Part shown: positions 58,236 to 64,000 of the stretch, piece after piece
How positions within the stretch are numbered: the first letter of the stretch is position 1
Layout: every line of letters begins with the position of its first letter
Source of the DNA: Apodospora peruviana
Taxonomy: Eukaryota; Ascomycota; Sordariomycetes; Sordariales; Lasiosphaeriaceae
Length of the DNA: 64,000 nucleotides
Assembly (NCBI GenBank): GCA_033439685.1
Contig: JAUEDM010000004.1
Coordinates: 2,046,001-2,110,000 of the forward strand
Reading direction: 5' to 3'
Notes under the pieces: generated by a model
What the model saw: the letters and a program-made list of their open reading frames with translations, nothing else
Told to the model about the DNA's origin: nothing
Database searches by the model: none
Program-made: the position numbers and the translations under genes

Positions 58236-58842
58236 TTATGAGCTCCCCGACTGATCAGAATGAACCGATTCCGTATGCGTACTCGTCGTATAGTTGCTCA
58301 TCCGGGAACTTGGCGGCGTATATACGATCCGAGCACAGCCGCGCGACAGCCGTTCCTGGCGTGCTAACTGCACCTCGAGAATTCCCATATTATCTTCCAT
58401 CAGACTACTAGCATAGCTGTCAACCGAAAATCGCTCACCGAGGTCTTCCCGATCGCAACCGGGCGACGGCTGGTGTGATGACATGCGCGAGGGAGCTTCA
58501 TATTTGGGCGGCGGCGCATCAAAGTCCCCTCCTACGCTCGAAGCGACTCCATGGACGGACCGCACACGCCTGCCGGGAGACGGTGCTTCCGAGGTGTCTG
58601 GGCCGTTGGCGTAGAGGCTGTCGTGTGATGAATCGCCTGTCAAGGTGACATGCCGCTCCCTGGCTTTGCAGCGGTAGTACAAGAAGCCAGCTGCTAATAC
58701 AGCCAAAATACCAATTAAGGCCCCTATAACAATGCCGGCGATCACCTGCGGCCTCGTCCTCGTGGATATGGTTCTCGGGCTGCACAATGGCTGTTTAGTA
58801 GATGGTAGATAGTATTTTGGGGAAAGCTCACCTGTTGTTCAT
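58236..58842 (-). CDS. Small single-pass membrane protein (5' end uncertain)
   Basis: The best short model has two exons on the minus strand (58842-58832 and 58779-58236) and gives 184 residues. It starts MNNSPRTISTRTRP, followed by one strong membrane helix at about residues 16-39 (IVIGALIGILAVLAAGFLYY) with a Gly/Ala-x3-Gly pattern, a basic CKARER stop-transfer segment, and a long Ser/Pro-rich cytosolic tail. This is a common fungal plan in which a Ser/Thr-rich or Cys-rich extracellular part precedes the helix. A CTAAC branch site and CAG acceptor at about 58885-58875 suggest upstream exons in 58870-59150 that I could not join with confidence, so the extracellular part may be missing. I cannot name a function; cell-wall sensors have this topology, but no WSC domain is visible. 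Confidence 0.55.
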
Positions 58843-60481
58843 TGTTCTGCTATGTAACCTGGGCTTATGCAGCAAGCTGATTTCCGTTAGTTACAGCATT
58901 ATCGTTCTTGAAGAGATGTTTGTACGTTGAGCTTTGTATCTTGGCCCGCGGGCAAAGGAGGTCGCTGCCGCACGACCTGGCCCGGTCAGCGCATTTGTTG
59001 ACGGCGTAGCCTTGGGTAGCGGAACCGACAAGAAGACTCCAAGCGTGGACGAGCATTGATGTTTGATGAATTCGTGACGCCGTGTGTCTGATGTGGCCTG
59101 GTGTTGGAGTGGTGACCGAGGTCGTTGTGGCCCAGCATACTCGACCATAACGTTGCTATCACCTGGGTGCCTTTATCTGAAAAAAAAAGAAGCGTAGCCT
59201 TCGCGCTGCTGCCCTTTGATCGCTTCGCGGACGCGTGGAGATTGCAGCACGCTCGCCGGCTTCGCCATGTTTCCTAGGTAGTCGTCATGTTGCCTAGGAG
59301 TTGAGGATGGCACCGATTACGAGGAGGCGACTGACGACAACTTGGCGAGGCGCACGCCCAAACACGTTCGTAAAGTTTGTTAGGACGGTGGTCTTCCCAC
59401 GACACGTGTGGATGACGCTTGTCACCTTGACACGAACATGGGATTCTGAAGAGCCATCTTATGCATCTTTGGCCCGGCGTTGACCAGGAATAGCAATATT
59501 TACTGCACCGGGAGAAAGAAACCAAGAAAAAGAATCCGGCGTCCATCTGTGTGTCTAAAGTAAACAGTTTGTGGTGAGCCCGGCCAACAGCTAGACTGCA
59601 CGGCTGCTTGTCTGCAGCGTCCGAAGCGTCGTAAGCAATGACTGCGGTCTCAAAGCCTATTGATGTGGCTAATGAACCTAGGTTGAGGGAGGGCCTTGGG
59701 ACATTTGTAAACATCTGTAAGGTGTCCACGAATCCAGGCTCTCAACCCTCTGCTTGCCTGGTCCCCTTCATCTTCCCCCAACCAGGCCCAACGTCTTCTC
59801 GTACTGGCGGGATCTGGGTTCCAGGGTGTCCAAGTGGTCTTCCAGGGAGGGAAACGACCGATGGAAGATTGAAATCGATCGGATTGTAAAACAAAATAGT
59901 TTTTGGGCGGGTCCTATTTTGTTTCGAAATTTTTTTTTTCGCGCAAGTTGACACTATGGTGCCGTGGATCGCAGACCAGATGAAAATAAACTGCTCTGCT
60001 GTTAGTCGGGATGGAGTGGGATGAAACTGGAAAATGCCAAGTGCCATTGTTCAACCCTGAAAGGCCCCAGGCTCGCCCACTGCAGGCCACGACCTGGCCA
60101 CTGACCCACGCGGATTACACCTAACCCATCTCCATCTTAGGTATTCCGTATAGTGGATTACATCACCTGCCATTGACCCAACCAACTCACAAACCTGTGC
60201 AAGTGAACGAACGTGCCTACGGTAGGTTCTAGGTATGCAAGTCTCACCCTAGATACCTACCTATTAACCTAGGAACGCAACGAAATTGCTATTCGACGCT
60301 GGTCTTTGCAACAACAACAACAACAACCAGCTCGATACAGTCACAGGAACCGGATGCGCTTGAGTCGGGAAAGCAGTCGAAATGGGGCGCAGATGAACAA
60401 CGAGAAGACTTGCGGTTGTCAACCAAAGGTAACCCGAAGCCGAGACTGGAAACCGAGAACCGGAAGACACGGGAGATCGAG
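58843..60481. promoter_or_regulatory. Intergenic region with the FIG4 promoter
   Basis: About 1.6 kb. Its first 300 nt may hold unrecognised 5' exons of the membrane-protein gene. The end holds the FIG4 promoter and 5' UTR, with GGTAGGT/ACCTACCT motifs at about 60220-60275 and (CAA)6 at 60309-60326. The frame of FIG4 is open upstream to a TTG at 60410, but there is no ATG before 60482. Confidence 0.5.
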
Positions 60482-63400
60482 ATGGCAGACACGGTGGAGA
60501 CAACCGAGCTCAACGGCGCCAGGGCCATCGCCGATGCCATTGCCGGCCCGGACTCCGATGTACCGGTAGGGTCGCCGCCTCTCAGCGCCGCGCAGCCCAA
60601 GCCCGCCGATGCCCGAGCTGTTGCCGCAACCGAACCTATATTCCCTCTGTTACACAATCATGCCGACGCAGATCCAGATTCGCCGGCTCCGGGAGCCCCC
60701 CTACTCTCGCGTCCTGGCGTCGGACCTGTGGACGACAATGATGACGACGAGCCCGCCGTCGCCCGCCCCTTCATCCGTACCTCGAGTCCCGATCCTGCCG
60801 CCCCGGAAACTACCGACGACGACGATGACGACCGGGAGCGCGTGAATGGTGGCCCGGCTGCTGGCACAAGATCTCGGGCCATTCACAAGATGCACAAATT
60901 CAGTCTCTACGAGACTGCAAGCCGCTTCTACATCGTCGGCGGGGATGTGACCGAGAAGCGCTACCGCATCCTCAAGATCGACCGCACCGCCAACGACGCC
61001 TCCGAGCTCAGCATCATCGATGACAAGACCATCTATACCCAAAAGGATATGAACCAGCTGCTGGATACCATCGATGATGGCAACAAGGGCACCGGCGGCC
61101 TGAAGCTGCGCTGCACCACCTGGGGCCTGCTGGGCTTCGTCAAGTTCACCGGGCCTTACTACATGATGCTGATCACCAAGAAGAGCACCGTTGCTATGAT
61201 AGGCGGCCACTACGTCTACCAGATTGATGGCACCGACCTCATCCCTCTGACCTCACCCAGCTTCAAGACCGATCAGCGAAATACGGAGGAGTCGCGCTTC
61301 CTCGGTATCCTGCACAACCTGGACTTGACCAGGTCTTTCTACTACAGCTACTCCTACGATATCACCCGCACCCTGCAGCACAACATCACCAGGGAGCGGA
61401 CAGCTCTGCTCAGTGGTCAACCATGTCCGATTGACGATGACTTGAACTCCATGTTCGTCTGGAATAACCATCTCCTCCAACCGGCTGCTCGGACCCTCAG
61501 CGCCCCGTACGACTGGTGCCGTCCCATTATCCACGGCTATATCGACCAGGCCGCTGTGTCCGTCTATGGAAGGACGGCCCACATTACAATTATTGCGAGG
61601 CGGAGTCGGTATTTTGCGGGAGCAAGGTTTCTCAAACGAGGCGCCAATGACCTTGGGTACGTGGCCAACGATGTCGAGACAGAGCAGATTGTGTCCGAGG
61701 CCCTGACAACGTCTTTCCACGCCCCTGGCCCCAAGTTCTATGCTAGTCCTGCCTACACATCATATGTACAGCATCGAGGCTCAATCCCTCTGTACTGGAC
61801 CCAAGACAACACAGGCGTCACGCCCAAACCTCCGATAGAACTGAACCTGGTCGATCCTTTCTACACGGCTGCAGCTCACCATTTTGACAATCTGTTTGAT
61901 CGATATGGGGTACCTGTATACGTCCTAAACTTGGTCAAGGCCCGGGAGCGCACGCCGCGTGAGAGCAAACTGCTGGACGAGTTTACCAGGGCTATCGAAT
62001 ACCTCAACCAGTTCTTACCGGCAGACCGCAAGATCCTTTATAAAGCTTGGGATATGTCACGGGCCGCCAAGAGCCGTGATCAGGATGTAATTGGAACACT
62101 TGAAAGTATTGCCGAGAGCGTATTGTCAACCACGGGCTTTTTCCGTAATGGTGACGGCCACATTTCTCCGATTCAGGTCCAGAATGGGGTGGCGCGCACT
62201 AACTGCATCGATTGTCTGGACCGGACCAACGCGGCGCAGTTTGTCATCGGCAAGCGGGCCCTAGGGCACCAGCTCCACGCTTTAGGCATCCTTGAGGATA
62301 CCTCCATCAGCTACGACACCGACGCCGTTAACCTGTTCACCCACATGTATCACGACCACGGTGACACGATAGCGGTGCAGTATGGCGGGTCACAGCTCGT
62401 CAACACCATGGAGACGTACCGCAAGATTAATCAGTGGACAAGCCACTCGCGTGACATGATCGAGAGCTTCAAACGCTACTATAATAACTCATTCCTGGAT
62501 GGCCAACGTCAGGAGGCCTACAATCTGTTTCTGGGTAATTATATCTTTGCCAAGGGGCAGCCCATGCTGTGGGATCTTGCCACGGATTATTACCTCCACC
62601 ATGAGGACCCGAGAACTTGGTTGGGAAAGCCTAATCGACATTATATCAACTGGTATACGCCAAAGTTCCTAGAGGAGCGTGTGATTCCCCCTTACCCTGC
62701 TATTCACCCTGGTAGGGCAGCACACGCGGCTCCAACGCCGGTCTCTTGTTGTGACGACTACTGGCTCGAATACTACCGACCCTCCACTCTCTCCTCCTTC
62801 CTCAAGATGTTCCCATATAAGATGAACTCAACCATCAAATACATTCCCTTTAAGTCTACCCAGGACGGCCGCTACGACCTGAGCCCGTTCCGGGTGCGCA
62901 ACGAGACTGATGGTGAAGCGGCCGAGAAGAAGAAGGCCAAGAAAGAGGTGACTATCCTTGCTCCGCATGACCTAACCGGCATTGCCGGCGAGGCTGAAGC
63001 AAACGACAAATTCTCCGTATCATCATCCCCCAGTGCGTCGTCTGCGAGCGGTCGAGGTATCTCTCTCCAGCGCTGGCTGCAGCCCAGCTCGCACGATAAT
63101 CATGTCAAAAATCACAGCAACACGAATGGCGCGACCCACGGGATCATGAAGGAACATGCGATGAGCCCGCTGCTGCACAACAATAGCAGTGACCCGGACG
63201 CGCAGTACAAGACCAAGGCCACCGCGCTGGAGAAGTCCCGTGCGGCACAATGGACCTTCACCCAGGTCGTGCACGAGAGCCTCAACCCGACGGTGAGCTC
63301 GGCCGAGGCAGAGGACTATGCGCGCTACATCAGCCACCCGCAGAACCTCCCGTTGGTCGTCTCGGCCGAGATCGCGGCCAGCGAAATCGAGCCCGAATAC

Positions 63401-63619
63401 CAGGAGTACGTCAACGGCAGCTGGCAGCAGCCCGAGGGGCTCGTGGGCTCCTCGGAGACGCCCGGTCACGAAGACGACCACACGCTGTACGTCGAGATGC
63501 TCAAGATCGGCGAGAACCCGCTCACTGTGACGGAGGAGGACGCGCTCAAGAAGAGGTACAAGGCGTACAGGAAGTGGCTGCGGGGGAAGAGCTTGTTCAA
63601 GCAACAGCCGGTGGATTAG
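60482..63619 (+). CDS. FIG4: Fig4-type SAC phosphoinositide 5-phosphatase
   Basis: A single exon of 1,045 residues. An acidic, disordered leader (about 1-135) precedes the SAC domain, which begins at KFSLYETASRFYIVGGD and carries the catalytic CX5R motif C575-IDCLD-R581 in TNCIDCLDRTN. Family blocks are WGLLGFVKFTGPYYM, RCRPII-like DWCRPIIHGYIDQA and GDTIAVQYGGSQL. The C-terminal part (ordered around RRPSTLSSFLKMF-like sequence and WLRGKSLFKQ) matches Fig4 rather than Sac1, and there are no C-terminal membrane helices, which also argues against Sac1. Fig4 acts with Vac14 and the kinase Fab1 on the vacuole, where it controls PI(3,5)P2. The start is the first in-frame ATG. The stop is TAG; the frame then stays open to the window end. 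Confidence 0.95.
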   Translation: MADTVETTELNGARAIADAIAGPDSDVPVGSPPLSAAQPKPADARAVAATEPIFPLLHNHADADPDSPAPGAPLLSRPGVGPVDDNDDDEPAVARPFIRTSSPDPAAPETTDDDDDDRERVNGGPAAGTRSRAIHKMHKFSLYETASRFYIVGGDVTEKRYRILKIDRTANDASELSIIDDKTIYTQKDMNQLLDTIDDGNKGTGGLKLRCTTWGLLGFVKFTGPYYMMLITKKSTVAMIGGHYVYQIDGTDLIPLTSPSFKTDQRNTEESRFLGILHNLDLTRSFYYSYSYDITRTLQHNITRERTALLSGQPCPIDDDLNSMFVWNNHLLQPAARTLSAPYDWCRPIIHGYIDQAAVSVYGRTAHITIIARRSRYFAGARFLKRGANDLGYVANDVETEQIVSEALTTSFHAPGPKFYASPAYTSYVQHRGSIPLYWTQDNTGVTPKPPIELNLVDPFYTAAAHHFDNLFDRYGVPVYVLNLVKARERTPRESKLLDEFTRAIEYLNQFLPADRKILYKAWDMSRAAKSRDQDVIGTLESIAESVLSTTGFFRNGDGHISPIQVQNGVARTNCIDCLDRTNAAQFVIGKRALGHQLHALGILEDTSISYDTDAVNLFTHMYHDHGDTIAVQYGGSQLVNTMETYRKINQWTSHSRDMIESFKRYYNNSFLDGQRQEAYNLFLGNYIFAKGQPMLWDLATDYYLHHEDPRTWLGKPNRHYINWYTPKFLEERVIPPYPAIHPGRAAHAAPTPVSCCDDYWLEYYRPSTLSSFLKMFPYKMNSTIKYIPFKSTQDGRYDLSPFRVRNETDGEAAEKKKAKKEVTILAPHDLTGIAGEAEANDKFSVSSSPSASSASGRGISLQRWLQPSSHDNHVKNHSNTNGATHGIMKEHAMSPLLHNNSSDPDAQYKTKATALEKSRAAQWTFTQVVHESLNPTVSSAEAEDYARYISHPQNLPLVVSAEIAASEIEPEYQEYVNGSWQQPEGLVGSSETPGHEDDHTLYVEMLKIGENPLTVTEEDALKKRYKAYRKWLRGKSLFKQQPVD

Positions 63620-64000
63620 GAGCCCCAGTTGCTGTCTCCTTCTCCTGAATTCGACGACCTGCTTTCGCCGTCAACGCCAACGTCGACACAATCACCGCCA
63701 CCGCGACTTCAGCAACTGCAGGCGTCGTTTTCACCCCAGCGCAAAAGGATTGTCGACGAGTCTGGGGTGGCTTCAGCTCAAACTCGTATCGTCAATAATA
63801 GTGCTAGTCCCGGTAGGAATGATGGTCTACGAAGAAACGCACCACTACTACATCATCCACACGCACTTGTGCCACTCCTCCGTAGGAGTAAACCGTTGCT
63901 ACTACCCCCGCGGCCAACTCTTGTCCTGGACAGTAGCAGCAGCAGTAGTAGGAGCACTATCAGAATGGTGGGTGGAAATGACAACAACATTAATAACAAC
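63620..64000 (+). other. Open frame continuing past the FIG4 stop to the window edge
   Basis: After the TAG at 63617-63619 the same frame has 127 sense codons and no further stop up to the last base. The translation is Ser/Pro/Gln-rich at first and Ser/Asn-rich at the end, with AGC/AGT and AAC repeats. It is most simply the 3' UTR. Stop-codon readthrough, a strain-specific stop mutation or a sequencing error are alternatives. Confidence 0.3.

Noticed and set aside
60410..60481. In-frame extension of FIG4 upstream of the ATG
   Set aside because: It starts with TTG and has no ATG; a near-cognate start cannot be supported from sequence.
1..64000. CRISPR arrays, rRNA genes, riboswitches and intact transposons
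   Set aside because: I looked for regular spaced repeats, 5S rRNA boxes, thiamine-type riboswitch cores in introns, transposase or reverse-transcriptase motifs and found none.

Overview
This window is nuclear DNA from a filamentous ascomycete (Pezizomycotina, most likely a Sordariomycete). The evidence is short spliceosomal introns of about 50-160 nt with CTAAC/CTGAC branch points, Zn2Cys6 regulators, a FarA/CTF1-type regulator, an intron-bearing tRNA-Ala(AGC), an XanA-type xanthine dioxygenase and a 3,251-residue Csf1 homologue. Exons were joined by hand from splice consensus, reading-frame continuity and family similarity. All models close in frame, but none has transcript support.

Layout. 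1-357: 3' end of an unidentified + strand gene. 1210-11098 (-): Csf1-type bridge-like lipid transfer protein. 11935-14062 (+): DUF300/TMEM184 membrane protein (Hfl1 type). 15407-18284 (+): elongation factor 2. 18971-21707 (+): PWI-CCCH-RRM protein of the RBM26/27-Rmn1 type. 22464-22548 (+): tRNA-Ala(AGC). 23019-23555 (+): decayed cytochrome P450 fragment. 25311-27219 (+): methylenetetrahydrofolate reductase. 28613-31795 (-): Bro1/Alix-type ESCRT factor. 34788-38322 (-): FarA/CTF1-family fatty-acid/cutinase transcription factor. 39902-43173 (-): Mcd4 GPI ethanolamine-phosphate transferase. 43894-45591 (+): Pol delta subunit Pol32/Cdc27. 45987-47284 (-): xanthine dioxygenase XanA. 49248-50952 (-): Zn2Cys6 factor of unknown target. 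53840-54753 (-): FSH serine hydrolase. 55994-56935 (-): RS-rich conserved protein. 58236-58842 (-): small single-pass membrane protein with an uncertain 5' end. 60482-63619 (+): Fig4-type SAC phosphatase.

The genes are ordinary, independently transcribed eukaryotic genes. I see no operon, CRISPR array, intact transposon or secondary-metabolite cluster. Several serve membranes (Csf1, Hfl1, Bro1, Mcd4, Fig4). Csf1 and Mcd4 are known to be linked, because Csf1-type proteins supply phosphatidylethanolamine, the donor used by Mcd4. Long intergenic stretches (especially 31.8-34.8, 47.3-49.2, 50.95-53.8 and 58.8-60.5 kb) contain no convincing genes.

The observations most worth checking are: a recurrent palindrome (AGGTACCT, eight copies, all intergenic); a CGG-N6-CCG plus GATA-site arrangement upstream of xanA; unusual splicing (a GC-AG intron in the Bro1 gene, an 18-nt exon inside a zinc cluster, an 8-nt first exon in EF2, and introns whose retention would truncate a protein); the P450 relic; and a stop-free frame running on past the Fig4 stop codon to the window edge. 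I found no clearly novel biological system.
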